From: an uncultured Peptoniphilaceae bacterium
GTDB taxonomy: Bacteria; Bacillota; Clostridia; Tissierellales; Peptoniphilaceae
Length of the DNA: 64,000 bases
NCBI GenBank assembly: GCA_943912255.1
Contig: CALTTP010000008.1
Span: 37,634 to 101,633 of the forward strand
Reading direction: 5' to 3'
Shown piece after piece: positions 10,901-20,021 of this stretch. A program made the position numbers and the translations under genes. Position 1 is the stretch's first letter; each line of letters begins with the position of its first letter. The notes under the pieces were generated by a model, which saw only the letters and a program-made list of their open reading frames with translations, was not told the DNA's origin and ran no database searches.

Positions 10901-11538
10901 TTTTCTGGGTTTAAAGCTCTTTCTCTAAACGCCTTAATTGCATCTTTGTCAACTAATTTTGCTAAATCTTCATATTCGATAACTTCGATCTTTTGAATTT
11001 CATGGGAAGTTCTAAATCCATCAAAGAAATGAAGGAATGGAACTCTTCCCTTAATAGCTGAAAGATGAGCAACTGCTGCAAGGTCCATAACCTCTTGTAC
11101 TGATCCTGATGCAAGCATTGCAAAACCTGTTTGTCTAGCTGCCATTACGTCTTGGTGATCCCCAAAGATACTCAATGCGTGGGAAGCTATAGCCCTTGCA
11201 GATACGTGGAATACTCCTGGAAGAAGTTCCCCTGAGATCTTGTACATATTAGGAATCATAAGTAAAAGTCCTTGAGACGCTGTAAATGTTGTTCCTAATG
11301 ATCCAGCTACTAGTGCTCCATGTAATGCTCCTGCTGCCCCTGCTTCAGATTGTAATTCTGATACATGAACAGTTTGTCCAAATATATTCTTTCTACCAAA
11401 AGCAGCCCATTCATCTACATTTTCCGCCATATTTGATGATGGAGTAATAGGATAAATCGCTGCAACATCAGTAAATGCATAGGCTACGTGAGCAGCCGCC
11501 ATGTTACCATCCATGGGTTGCATTTGCTTTTCTTTCAT
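7912..11538 (-). CDS. nifJ: Pyruvate:ferredoxin (flavodoxin) oxidoreductase
   Basis: This homodimeric cytosolic enzyme converts pyruvate and CoA to acetyl-CoA and CO2 with reduction of ferredoxin, central to anaerobic fermentation. The protein is 1208 aa, full length. Domains in order: N-terminal TPP-pyrimidine domain (YPITPSS near residue 30), domain II, gamma domain, EKR region, two 4Fe-4S motifs (CIQCNQCAYVCP and CTGCGNCVQVCP, about residues 690-760), the distal CAGCGE cysteines, and the TPP diphosphate domain with GDGWAYDIGYGGLD (near 970). Start ATG 11538 follows AAGGAGG; the eight-residue extension upstream is not supported. It lies 47 nt behind hprK. Confidence 0.98.
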   Translation of the reverse strand: MKEKQMQPMDGNMAAAHVAYAFTDVAAIYPITPSSNMAENVDEWAAFGRKNIFGQTVHVSELQSEAGAAGALHGALVAGSLGTTFTASQGLLLMIPNMYKISGELLPGVFHVSARAIASHALSIFGDHQDVMAARQTGFAMLASGSVQEVMDLAAVAHLSAIKGRVPFLHFFDGFRTSHEIQKIEVIEYEDLAKLVDKDAIKAFRERALNPENPKTMGTAQNPDIYFQEIEASNTYYENIVGITEDYIKQINELTGRNYGLFDYYGAEDAEDIIIAMGSVTETIEETIDYLREEEGRKVGLVKVHLYRPFSKEHLLSKIPQTVKRIAVLDRTKEKGSLGEPLYLDVKSAFYDDDDRRPKIYSGIYGLGSKDTTPGQILAVYDNLVADQPKERFTIGITDDVTYRSLEVTKDINTVPEGTIRCKFWGFGSDGTVGANKSAIKIIADATDMYAQGYFEYDSKKSGGITISHLRFGNSPIRSTYFVDHADFISCSKQAYVNQYDLLKGLKKGGTFLLNCIWSEEELEKHLPNSLKRKIAENEIEFYTINASQIAAEIGLGGRINMVMQSAFFNLSKVLPIEEAKERLKAQIVKSYGRKGEDVVNMNFEAVEQGVNALVKIDVPESWKDLEDEKEDDSHLPEFIREMVKPINAHEGDSLPVSKFQGRENGEFPQGTSQYEKRAIALQVPKWHIENCIQCNQCAYVCPHAVIRPFLVTEEEKANAPENFETKKAIGKGLEDYTFRIQVSTLDCTGCGNCVQVCPSKVKALSMEPFEEQYQQQKDNWKYAHDVVGYKEGLVPETNVKGSQFKQPLLEFSGACAGCGETPYAKLITQLFGDRMLIANATGCSSIWGGSAPATVYCQNAEGKGPAWANSLFEDNAEYGYGMEIGIEKTREKIRLLMEEFLELNIDSPLNEHFKAWIEGMNDSTKSKAATGEILPLIKEKTDNEEADNIIAEIEERKEFLIKKSVWIFGGDGWAYDIGYGGLDHVIATGRNVNILVMDTEVYSNTGGQSSKSTPTAAVAKFAASGKKIRKKDLGLMATTYGYVYVAQIAMGANQAQTLKAIREAESYDGPSLIIAYAPCINHGIKGGMGQAQNQQKRAVEAGYWHLYRFDPRLKNEGKNPFTLDSKEPTGSFQDFIKSEVRYTSLKRSFPEDAEVLFKEAEEDAKERYESYVRMANYDYSKAEEEDKEFKSEDKKEQTVGKEDKITD

Positions 11539-11585
11539 TAAATTACCTCCTTGTAATTTCACTCTAAATAATATTTAACCGATTT

Positions 11586-12506
11586 CTAATCCTCATCGTT
11601 GTTAGAAAACAGTCTTTTACTAAGTTCTATAGCTGCATTGTATCCGTAATTTCTCTGTCTGTAATTTCTGACAGCCACTTCCACAATCATTGCTATATCC
11701 CTACCTGGTTTAACAGGTACTATTACCTTTTGAACATTGACTCCAAGTATTTCCATATACTCTATATCAAGTCCAAGCCTGTCATATTCCTTGTCATCGT
11801 CCCATGGTTCCAGAACCACCACTAGCTCTATTTCCACATCGGGTTTAACGGACCCAATACCGTAGAGCCTTTGGATATCCAAAATACCAATACCACGAAT
11901 TTCAAGGAAGTGACGTATATTTTTAGGAGCCTGTCCAATTAAAACCTTGTCCATTCTCCTTACTTCCACCACATCGTCAGCCACAAGTCTATGGCCGCGA
12001 ATAATAAGGTCCAAAGCTGTCTCCGACTTACCTACAGAGGACTTTCCCGTTATAAGAACTCCTATACCAAAAACCTCCATTAGACCTGCATGCATATTTG
12101 TCTCTTCACTTAGAAAATATGCCAATTTGTCATCTATTCTAGAAATCAATCTAGTAGTTGGTCTTGTAGAGCGAATTATTGTCTTATCGTACTTTTCCGC
12201 CAATTTAATAACATAGTCATCTATTTCTTGACCTTGAGTAAAGATAAGACATGGAATCTCTCTAGACATAATGCCTTCCACTCTTTTACACCTTAAATCA
12301 GGATCCATGGAATTCAAAAAAATAGACTCAGTCTTACCAATAATTTGTAGCCTCTTATTTGGAAAATGCTCCATAAAACCTGAAAGCTGAATTCCAGGTC
12401 TATTAACTTGAGAATTGGTAATAATCAATTCGTGAAAATCAGAACTCTCATTTACAATTTCAAGCTCCAATTCTTCACAAAGTCTTTTTAATTTAATTCC
12501 CTTCAT
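11586..12506 (-). CDS. hprK: HPr kinase/phosphorylase
   Basis: This bifunctional sensor phosphorylates or dephosphorylates HPr on Ser46, controlling catabolite repression in Firmicutes. The protein is 306 aa. The N-terminal MurF-like domain covers about residues 1-130. The Walker A GVLITGKSSVGKSETAL is at about 148-164, then ADDVVEV, and the family signature EIRGIGILDIQRLYG is near 205. ATG 12506 is chosen because a GGAG box lies 6 nt upstream; it overlaps uvrC by 14 nt. It shares the M24-uvrC-hprK-nifJ run. Confidence 0.97.
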   Translation of the reverse strand: MKGIKLKRLCEELELEIVNESSDFHELIITNSQVNRPGIQLSGFMEHFPNKRLQIIGKTESIFLNSMDPDLRCKRVEGIMSREIPCLIFTQGQEIDDYVIKLAEKYDKTIIRSTRPTTRLISRIDDKLAYFLSEETNMHAGLMEVFGIGVLITGKSSVGKSETALDLIIRGHRLVADDVVEVRRMDKVLIGQAPKNIRHFLEIRGIGILDIQRLYGIGSVKPDVEIELVVVLEPWDDDKEYDRLGLDIEYMEILGVNVQKVIVPVKPGRDIAMIVEVAVRNYRQRNYGYNAAIELSKRLFSNNDED

Positions 12507-14349
12507 CTTTAACTCCATTAAAATAATTATACACTGCTTCAGCTGTTGCCCTATTCATTTTATCCACTTCCAAGAGTTGAGTAACAGAAGCCTCTTTAAT
12601 CTTGTCAATGGATTTAAAATGGGTTAGAAGAGCTTTCTTTCTCGCAGCACCAATACCTTTAATATCGTCTAGTTCAGACTTTATCATTTCCTTTTCCCTA
12701 AGTTTTCTATGATAATTAATAGCAAACCTATGGGTTTCCTCTTGTATATCGTAGAGAAATCTATAGATAGGACTGGAGACCTTTAAAGGTATCTCAATAC
12801 CATTGTATACAATTCCCTTAGTATTGTGAAATTCATCTTTATAAAGTCCACAAATAGGTATGTCCATATCCACAACTCGAAGGGCAAAATTAGCGGCGTT
12901 AACCTGTCCCTTTCCACCATCTATTATAATAAGAGAAGGAACTTTTCCAAAGCCCACTTCTTTATTCCCTTGACTAATTTCATGGGCAAGCCTTGAAAGT
13001 CTCCTAGTTAAAACCTCTTGATGACTCTTGTAGTCATCAGGCCCTTCCACTGTCTTTATCTTGAACTTTCTATACTCCCCTGGTACTTTTTGTCCACTTT
13101 CATAGACCACCATGGATCCAACGGACTGTACCCCAGAGGTATTGGAAATATCGTAGGATTCTATTCTATTAATAGGAGAAATCTCCAACAATTCTTCCAG
13201 TTGAACCAAGCCTTGAGGTCTTTCCCTTTCCCGGCGCCTTAAATATGCTAAATGTTTTTCTAAAGTCTCTTGGGCGTTTTTTTCCACCAGTTCTATAAGC
13301 CTAACCTTTTCTCCCCTTTTAGGTATGGTAAGTTTTACCTTTTTGCCCTTTATCTGAGAGAGATACTCTCCAAGAGCATTCATATTATCCGGTTCTTTTT
13401 GAAGAACCACCTCTCCAGGAACAAAGGCCATATCAAAATAGAACTGTTGTAGGAAAGATGAGAACACCTCTTCGTCTTTATCTCCAATGGAATTATCCAA
13501 GATAAAATGTTCCCTATCTATTATTTTACCACTTCTCATAATAAAAACCTGCATAGAAATTATATCTTCACTTCTAGCCATGGCAACAATGTCCATGTCC
13601 GTTCCCTTGGAGGTTCGAACGATCTGTTTTTCGATAATGGTTTCTAGATTTCTAATATTGTCTCTATACCTGGCAGCCAGCTCAAAGTTTAAACTTTCTC
13701 CAGCACTGACCATCTTCTTCTTTAGATGAGTAATGAGTTTTTTATGCTTGCCCTTTAGAAAATCCTCCACATGGGCAAGATCTTCCAAATACTCCTCTTC
13801 AGAGATGGCCTTTATACAAGGTCCAGAACATTTATGGATAAAATAATATAGGCATGGTCTTTTTAAATATTGCCCTTTGTCAAAATTCAGATTACACCTT
13901 CTTATTTTATACATATCCTGGAATAATTCTATGATTTCAGTCACCCCATAGGCATTTGGGAAGGGGCCATAGTAATCTGCCCCGTCCTGCCTTATGACTC
14001 TGTCCTTTAAAATCCTTGGGAATTTCTCCTTTGTTATCTTAATAAAGGGATATTTTTCCCCAGACTTTAAAAGAATATTATATTTAGGTTTCTTGTCTTT
14101 AATAAAGTTGGATTCCAAAATCAAGGACTCCACTTCATTGTCCACTATGATATATTCAAATCTTGCAATATGCTTTACCATCTCATGGACCTTCTCTTGA
14201 GTCTGTCCAGAAGGGGTGAAGTATTGCCGAACTCTATTACGAAGATTTTTTGCCTTACCTACATATATTATTGTATCACTGTCGTCAAACATTAGATAAA
14301 CTCCTGGACTTGTAGGTAGGGTCTTTAAATTCTTCTCAATATCGAACAT
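12493..14349 (-). CDS. uvrC: UvrABC system protein C (excinuclease)
   Basis: It makes the dual incisions in nucleotide excision repair after UvrA/UvrB recognise damage. The protein is 618 aa. Domains: GIY-YIG nuclease (PGVYLMF...IIYVGKAKNLRNRVRQYF, residues 12-50), a cysteine cluster (RRCNLNF...RPCLYYFIHKCSGPC, 150-180), UVR domain (about 200-235), RNase H-like nuclease with IESYDISNTSG, and a C-terminal HhH2 (LDDIKGIGAARKKALLTHF). The start overlaps the aminopeptidase stop by one base (TAATG). Confidence 0.98.
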   Translation of the reverse strand: MFDIEKNLKTLPTSPGVYLMFDDSDTIIYVGKAKNLRNRVRQYFTPSGQTQEKVHEMVKHIARFEYIIVDNEVESLILESNFIKDKKPKYNILLKSGEKYPFIKITKEKFPRILKDRVIRQDGADYYGPFPNAYGVTEIIELFQDMYKIRRCNLNFDKGQYLKRPCLYYFIHKCSGPCIKAISEEEYLEDLAHVEDFLKGKHKKLITHLKKKMVSAGESLNFELAARYRDNIRNLETIIEKQIVRTSKGTDMDIVAMARSEDIISMQVFIMRSGKIIDREHFILDNSIGDKDEEVFSSFLQQFYFDMAFVPGEVVLQKEPDNMNALGEYLSQIKGKKVKLTIPKRGEKVRLIELVEKNAQETLEKHLAYLRRRERERPQGLVQLEELLEISPINRIESYDISNTSGVQSVGSMVVYESGQKVPGEYRKFKIKTVEGPDDYKSHQEVLTRRLSRLAHEISQGNKEVGFGKVPSLIIIDGGKGQVNAANFALRVVDMDIPICGLYKDEFHNTKGIVYNGIEIPLKVSSPIYRFLYDIQEETHRFAINYHRKLREKEMIKSELDDIKGIGAARKKALLTHFKSIDKIKEASVTQLLEVDKMNRATAEAVYNYFNGVKDEGN

Positions 14350-16121
14350 TAAATCTCCTTAGTTGCCTCCCTTAAATACATCAATTCATCGGATTTTAAG
14401 TGAGGACTTAAAGTTTCAAAACATTTTTTATGGTATTCATTTAACCAGTCTATTTCATCCTTTGTCAACAGGGACTTATCCACAGGTCTTGTATCTATAG
14501 GAACTAGTGAAAGGGATTCAAAACCATAGAATTTACCAAATTCAGTTTCGCATTTTTCTACACAAACCATAATATTTTCAATCCTTATACCATGACTTCC
14601 CTCAACATAAACCCCTGGTTCATTGGATGTTACCATTCCTGGAACCATATCCACGTCGTTATTTACCTTGGAAATATTTTGTGGGCCTTCATGAACCGCA
14701 AGTACAAACCCAACACCATGACCAGTTCCATGATTAAAGTCGATTCCCTCTTTCCAAAGTGGTCCCCTTGCAAAGATGTCTAGAGAAGAAGACTTGGTTT
14801 TTTCTTTAAACTTTGCAGTCATTAAATTGATATGGGATTTCAAAGTCAAAGTGTAATGGAATATCTCGTCCTTAGTAAGTTCTCCAAGGGCAACAGTCCT
14901 TGTGATGTCCGTAGTACCATCCTGATATTGTCCACCACTATCTAAAAGATAAAGTCCCTTTTTCTCTAAGAACACTGGACTTGACTGTGATGGTGAATAA
15001 TGAGGCAAAGCTGCATTTTCTCCATAGGCAGAGATGGTTCCAAAGCTAGGCTCCATAAACAGATCTTGTTCTTGTCTAAATTCCAGTAGTTTATTTGAAC
15101 AATCAAGCTCAGAAACTGGAACTTCTTCCTCTAATGACCTCTCTAACCAACTGAAGAACTTAACCAGTGCAACACCATCTTTAATATATGCATTTTTTTG
15201 ATTTTTAATTTCAGTCTCGTTCTTTACAGCCTTTAGTTCAGTTGAAATGTCCCTTCCTTCAATGGTTTCAACCTTTTCAGGTATGGACTTATATAGTTTT
15301 ACATTTATATTTTTCTTATCGAAGAATAGTACTTCTGATTCGTTTAACCCCTTTATAAAGTCGAAAATGCTTTCATAGTCTCCAATCTCAACGTGGGATT
15401 TCTTTAAATAGGACTTTACATCTTCAGGAATTTTATTTTCGTCAACAAATAGTATTGCACCTTCCTTATTGATGTAAAGGTAGGATAAGATGACTGGAGT
15501 GTTTAGCACATCACTTCCCCTTATATTAAGAACATAGGCAATGTCATCAAGAGATGTTATAAGATAGGAAGTTGCCCCTTTTTCATCCAGACTCTTTCTG
15601 ATTTTATTTAGCTTTTCCAAGGCGGACATGCCTGTGTACTTCTCGTCGAGAAGAAAAGCTTTATTTGAAGGCTTTTCTGGTCTGCCCTCCCAGATATCCT
15701 CTATGAGATGCAAATCGTATTTGATATTTTCTTCAGGAATATCCTTTGCAATATAATCTAGTAGCCAAAGAGGAAATGATTCTCCGTTAAATCCAATTTT
15801 ATAGTCCTTGGTAAATTCTTCATATAAGAACTCCTTCATGGTAGGAACTCCAGTTTCCCCCATCTTAAACAACTTTATTCCAGAAGCTTCAAGTTGCTTA
15901 GCCGCCTGAATAAAATATCTTCCATCAGTCCATAAACCAGCTTCTTCTTTTGTAATTATTACAGTTCCTGCAGAACCTGTAAATCCAGAAATAAACTCTC
16001 TAGTCTTATAACAATCCGGTACATTTTCGGAATTGTGAGGATCTGATGTTGGAACGATATACATGTCTATTCCATTTTCTCTCATTTTTTCCCTTAATTT
16101 AACTATTTTCTCAACTATCAT
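14349..16121 (-). CDS. Xaa-Pro aminopeptidase, M24B family
   Basis: This two-metal aminopeptidase removes an N-terminal residue before proline. The protein is 590 aa, the long form with two creatinase-like N-terminal domains (about residues 1-310). The pita-bread catalytic domain carries the metal ligands in LLDSGGQYQDGTTDITRT, the GTGHGVGF His, SNEPGVY Glu and the GIRIENIM Glu. No signal peptide, so it is cytosolic. With the two Opp transporters in this window it suits use of imported proline-containing peptides. First gene of the run to uvrC, hprK and nifJ. Confidence 0.96.
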   Translation of the reverse strand: MIVEKIVKLREKMRENGIDMYIVPTSDPHNSENVPDCYKTREFISGFTGSAGTVIITKEEAGLWTDGRYFIQAAKQLEASGIKLFKMGETGVPTMKEFLYEEFTKDYKIGFNGESFPLWLLDYIAKDIPEENIKYDLHLIEDIWEGRPEKPSNKAFLLDEKYTGMSALEKLNKIRKSLDEKGATSYLITSLDDIAYVLNIRGSDVLNTPVILSYLYINKEGAILFVDENKIPEDVKSYLKKSHVEIGDYESIFDFIKGLNESEVLFFDKKNINVKLYKSIPEKVETIEGRDISTELKAVKNETEIKNQKNAYIKDGVALVKFFSWLERSLEEEVPVSELDCSNKLLEFRQEQDLFMEPSFGTISAYGENAALPHYSPSQSSPVFLEKKGLYLLDSGGQYQDGTTDITRTVALGELTKDEIFHYTLTLKSHINLMTAKFKEKTKSSSLDIFARGPLWKEGIDFNHGTGHGVGFVLAVHEGPQNISKVNNDVDMVPGMVTSNEPGVYVEGSHGIRIENIMVCVEKCETEFGKFYGFESLSLVPIDTRPVDKSLLTKDEIDWLNEYHKKCFETLSPHLKSDELMYLREATKEI

Positions 16122-16155
16122 TATAACCCCTCTTTCCCTATAATTTGCTACTTCA

Positions 16156-16184
16156 ATTATATCATATTGCTTAATTTACCATAA
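16156..16184 (-). promoter_or_regulatory. Promoter of the M24 peptidase-uvrC-hprK-nifJ run
   Basis: Minus strand extended -10 TGATATAAT (-10 hexamer 16161-16156) with a weak TTATGG -35 at 16184-16179 and a 17-nt spacer; the start codon is 35 nt downstream. Confidence 0.55.
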
Positions 16185-16230
16185 GGGCAAGAAAATAAAT
16201 AAATCCTTTTTAAATAATTAAAAGGTAGCT

Positions 16231-16269
16231 AAAAAATAATCAAGCACCCCATAGGAGTGCTCGATTATT
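16231..16269 (-). terminator. Terminator after peptide ABC operon 1
   Basis: In the minus direction AATAATCGAGCACTCC, loop, GGGTGCTTGATTATTTTTT. Downstream of oppA by about 90 nt. It shares the AATCAAGCAC arm with the terminators at 29291 and 30858. Confidence 0.8.
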
Positions 16270-16362
16270 CGCCAAGTTCTATTTTAAAGAAATGAGTGTG
16301 CTATGCTCTTTCCTTGGCTTTTATTTAATTTTCCTTGTCTTCATTGATAACGAAGACTAGGT

Positions 16363-18033
16363 TTAGAAACCAGTTGTTGATTTAAAGAAGAAGTATCCTA
16401 GTGGAGTATAGTACATTCCCTTTATATTTGGCTTAATCATGTAGGAGTTGTTGTAGAAGTAAAGCGGTGCTACAACAGCGTCATCACCAATTAGAATATC
16501 CTCCGCCTTATGCATATTTTCCATTCTTACCTTTTGGTCAGAAGTTGCCTTAGCTTCTTTTACCAACTTGTCAAATTCTGGGTTCTTATATTGGGCGTCA
16601 TTGTTGCCCCCACCAGTCATCCACATGTCTATAAAAGACATTGGGTCGTTGTAGTCGGCAATCCAACCATGTCTTGCTATATCGTAGTTACCCTGTTTTC
16701 TTTCATTTAAGAAAACATTCCAGTCTTGGTTTTGTAAGGTAACTTGTACACCTAGTTTTTCTTGCCACATATTTTGTAAACCTTCAGCAATGGCCTTGTG
16801 GTTTTCACTGGTATTGTAAAGGTATTCTATTTGAGGAAAGCCTTCCCCATCTTTAAATCCAGCTTCTTCCATTAATTTTTTAGCTTCCTCCACATTCTTT
16901 TCATAGTCCTCTACCTTTACTGAATAATAATCTCCACCGACAGTTCTAAAGTCCTTACCTTCAGCACCGTCTTTATCATATACTCCAGAAGGAACATATC
17001 CAGATGCTGGTTCTTGACCTTGTCCTGTTACTTGCTTAACTATAAAGTCCCTGTCGATTACTAGGGAGAAGGCCTTTCTTACATTAGGATTGTCAAAAGG
17101 TGCCTTTTCAGTGTTAAAACAAACGAAGTAAGTACCAACATAAGGAAGTATCTTTAATTCCTTAGTATCTAATAGCTTTTGAATCTCATCTTGAGGTACT
17201 GAGGATACAAAGTCCAAGTCTCCAGACCTATAGGATGCATAGATAGCATTTTCATCATCTTGCAGATGGAAAGCCAATTTTTCTGCCTTTACTGAATCTA
17301 ACTCATGATATTCTGGGTTTTTAACTAGGGATAGAGTTTGATTGTGTTCCCAAGCTTCCAGTTTATAAGGCCCATTTACTATTAGAGTATCTGGCGAATT
17401 GGTCCAAGTACTACTACCTTCCACCGCATCCTGTCTTACAGGCATAACTGCTGGGAAAGCACATATTTCTTCAAAGTAGGGACATTTTACACTTAAGTTA
17501 ACCACAAAGGTCTTGTCATCTGGCGCTGAAATGTCTAGTTTCTTATCTTCGCTATCGTATCCCTTTACCATATCCAACATATACTCATAATCTGCTGCAG
17601 TTTCAGGATTTACTAGTCTATTCCAAGAGTATACAAAGTCGTTGGCAGTTACAGGTTTTCCATCAGACCACTTGGCATCTCTAAGTTTAAAAGTCCAAGT
17701 AAGTCCGTCCTCTGACACATCCCAGGACTCTGCCATACCAGGTTTTAGCACTGCATTTCCATTACCGTCGTCATCCCATCGAATTAGGGATTCAAATAGA
17801 TGGGATATCATAATTGCTCCATCTACAGAAGTGTTAAGAGCCGGGTCAATAGACTCTGGTTCCGATGCAATATTTATATCTAAAACACCATCTTCTCTAC
17901 CAGGTTCCTCATTGGCAGCTGCATTGCCGCTACCAGCCTCACTACTTCCACCATCTCCTCCGTTGCCGCCACATGCGGTCAACATCATCAACAAACTAAG
18001 TACTAGGGCTAATAATCTAAATTTCCTTTTCAT
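16363..18033 (-). CDS. oppA: Peptide ABC transporter substrate-binding lipoprotein (OppA type)
   Basis: This extracytoplasmic lipoprotein (SBP_bac_5 family, 556 aa) captures oligopeptides for the neighbouring permease. The N-terminal signal peptide ends in the lipobox LTAC (Cys at about residue 21) followed by a Gly/Ser/Asn/Glu linker to about 50. The family body has LKPGMAESWDVSEDGLTWTFKLRDAKWSDG (several pieces) and DVRKAFSLVIDR-like text (NVRKAFSLVIDRDFI). It is the last gene of a B-C-D-F-A operon, and its RBS lies inside the end of oppF. Confidence 0.95.
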   Translation of the reverse strand: MKRKFRLLALVLSLLMMLTACGGNGGDGGSSEAGSGNAAANEEPGREDGVLDINIASEPESIDPALNTSVDGAIMISHLFESLIRWDDDGNGNAVLKPGMAESWDVSEDGLTWTFKLRDAKWSDGKPVTANDFVYSWNRLVNPETAADYEYMLDMVKGYDSEDKKLDISAPDDKTFVVNLSVKCPYFEEICAFPAVMPVRQDAVEGSSTWTNSPDTLIVNGPYKLEAWEHNQTLSLVKNPEYHELDSVKAEKLAFHLQDDENAIYASYRSGDLDFVSSVPQDEIQKLLDTKELKILPYVGTYFVCFNTEKAPFDNPNVRKAFSLVIDRDFIVKQVTGQGQEPASGYVPSGVYDKDGAEGKDFRTVGGDYYSVKVEDYEKNVEEAKKLMEEAGFKDGEGFPQIEYLYNTSENHKAIAEGLQNMWQEKLGVQVTLQNQDWNVFLNERKQGNYDIARHGWIADYNDPMSFIDMWMTGGGNNDAQYKNPEFDKLVKEAKATSDQKVRMENMHKAEDILIGDDAVVAPLYFYNNSYMIKPNIKGMYYTPLGYFFFKSTTGF

Positions 18034-19017
18034 TTAAAAACCTCCTATATTATGACAACTTACAAAATGTCCCTCTTCAATTTCTCTAAATTCTGGCACT
18101 TCCTTCTTGCAAATATCTGTAGCATAGGGACATCTTTCATGAAATCTACAGCCACTTGGTGGATTGATTGCAGAAGGAATCTCTCCTTTTAACTTAATCC
18201 TAACCAAACTTCTAGTTAGTTTTGGATCAGGTACAGGAATTGCCGAAAGTAACGATTTGGTATAAGGGTGAAGGGGGTTTTCATAAAGCCTATTCCCTTC
18301 CACCAGTTCTACCAACTTACCTAAGTACATAACCCCAATTCTATCGGAAATATGTTTTACAACAGATAGGTCATGGGCAATAAATAAATAAGTTAAACCA
18401 AATTCACTTTGCATATCCTGTAACATATTGACAATTTGAGCCTGAATGGAAACGTCTAAAGCTGAAATAGGCTCGTCACATACAATAAATTCCGGCTCCA
18501 CAGCCAAGGCTCTAGCTATTCCAATTCTCTGTTGCTGACCTCCTGAAAACTCATGGGGATAGCGATTTGAATGTTCCTGGTTAAGTCCCACCATACTTAG
18601 GAGTTCATTAACCCTTTCCCTACGATTATTCTTATAGAGACCATGAATTTCCAAGGCTTCACTTACAATCTCACGAACCGTCATTCTAGGGTCCAAGGAT
18701 GCAGAAGGGTCTTGAAAAATTATTTGCATCTTTCTCCTAAACTTATACATATCTGGATGTATCTTCTTCTTACTGTCGAAAATAACTTCTCCATCGTATA
18801 CAACTTTCCCAGAGGTAGGTTCATGAAGCCTTAGTATGGTTCTTCCCAAGGTGGTCTTGCCACAGCCAGACTCTCCAACAATTCCTAAAGTCTCACCCTT
18901 TTTTATATAAAAGGACACGTCGTCTACAGCGTGAACCTTTGCCCCTTTGCTAAAGGCAGATTGTACGGGAAAATGCTTTACGATATTCTCACAAAGGATT
19001 AACTTATTATCTTCCAT
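18034..19017 (-). CDS. oppF: Peptide ABC transporter ATP-binding protein (OppF)
   Basis: One of two ATPases that power oligopeptide import. The protein is 327 aa, with Walker [12 protein letters not shown] (about residue 45), Q-loop [13 protein letters not shown], signature SGGQQQR, and Walker [13 protein letters not shown]. The C-terminal oligopeptide_HPY domain has the Cys pattern [15 protein letters not shown]...CH, likely a [4Fe-4S] or metal site. The ATG at 19017 follows AAAGGAGG; a TTG two codons upstream is rejected. It overlaps oppD by 11 nt. Confidence 0.96.
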   Translation of the reverse strand: MEDNKLILCENIVKHFPVQSAFSKGAKVHAVDDVSFYIKKGETLGIVGESGCGKTTLGRTILRLHEPTSGKVVYDGEVIFDSKKKIHPDMYKFRRKMQIIFQDPSASLDPRMTVREIVSEALEIHGLYKNNRRERVNELLSMVGLNQEHSNRYPHEFSGGQQQRIGIARALAVEPEFIVCDEPISALDVSIQAQIVNMLQDMQSEFGLTYLFIAHDLSVVKHISDRIGVMYLGKLVELVEGNRLYENPLHPYTKSLLSAIPVPDPKLTRSLVRIKLKGEIPSAINPPSGCRFHERCPYATDICKKEVPEFREIEEGHFVSCHNIGGF

Positions 19018-20014
19018 TGACAACCTCCTTTAAATGTAAAAAACACTTTGATCTATGTCCCTTTCCAAGTTCCATCATCGGTGGTTCCTTTCTAAGGCAG
19101 ATATTCATACAATGTTCACATCTTGTGGAAAATCCACAGCCTTCTGGTGGATTTAACATATCCACAGGGGTTCCTTCAATACTTTCAAGTCTATTGCCCC
19201 TATTACCATCAATTCTTGGCATGGACTTTAATAGTCCCTTGGTATAGGGATGAGCCGGGTTGTAAAATATTTCATCTACAGTCCCCTGTTCCACAATTCT
19301 TCCAGCGTACATAACGCTGACAGTATCACAAATCTGTGCAACTACAGCCAAATTGTGGGTTATGAAAATTACACTCATCTTATTCTTTACTTGGACTCTT
19401 TTAATCAACTCTAAAATCTGAGCCTGAATAGTAACATCCAATGCAGTTGTAGGTTCATCTGCAATTAGAATATCCGGTTCACAGATTAAACCCATTCCAA
19501 TCATGACCCTCTGCCTCATTCCACCAGATAGCTCATGGGGATATTGTTTCATCCTTCTTTCAGGATTAGAGATACCTACAAGATTTAAAATCTTAACCGC
19601 CTTTTTATAGGCCTCATCTTTGGATATCTTCTTGTGTACCAAAACTCCTTCCATTAACTGATTTCCAATGGTATAAACCGGATTTAAACAGGTCATTGGG
19701 TTTTGAAATATCATGGAGCAACTGGCTCCTCTAAACTCTCTCATTTGATTTTTATCAAAGTCTAAGATATTTTTTCCCTTATAGAGTATCTTTCCATTTT
19801 TCACCTTTCCAGGAGACTGTAAAAGTCCCATAATCCCGTAGGATTCTACGGATTTACCCGATCCGGACTCTCCCACAATTCCCATTATTTCGTTTTCATG
19901 GAGACTATAGTTTATTCCGTCTACGGCTTTTACCTCTCCCACAGGGGTGTAAAAGGAAATACTTAAATCTTCGACTTTTAAAACTTCTTTTCTTAAATTT
20001 TCTTTACTTTCCAT
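19007..20014 (-). CDS. oppD: Peptide ABC transporter ATP-binding protein (OppD)
   Basis: Partner ATPase of OppF, 335 aa. Walker [12 protein letters not shown] near residue 51, Q-loop [13 protein letters not shown], signature LSGGMRQR, Walker [13 protein letters not shown]. The C-terminal HPY domain has [15 protein letters not shown] and a final CFL. AGGTGTGAT lies upstream of the ATG. It is followed by oppF with an 11-nt overlap and preceded by oppC with 7 nt between. Confidence 0.96.
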   Translation of the reverse strand: MESKENLRKEVLKVEDLSISFYTPVGEVKAVDGINYSLHENEIMGIVGESGSGKSVESYGIMGLLQSPGKVKNGKILYKGKNILDFDKNQMREFRGASCSMIFQNPMTCLNPVYTIGNQLMEGVLVHKKISKDEAYKKAVKILNLVGISNPERRMKQYPHELSGGMRQRVMIGMGLICEPDILIADEPTTALDVTIQAQILELIKRVQVKNKMSVIFITHNLAVVAQICDTVSVMYAGRIVEQGTVDEIFYNPAHPYTKGLLKSMPRIDGNRGNRLESIEGTPVDMLNPPEGCGFSTRCEHCMNICLRKEPPMMELGKGHRSKCFLHLKEVVNGR

Positions 20015-20021
20015 ATCACAC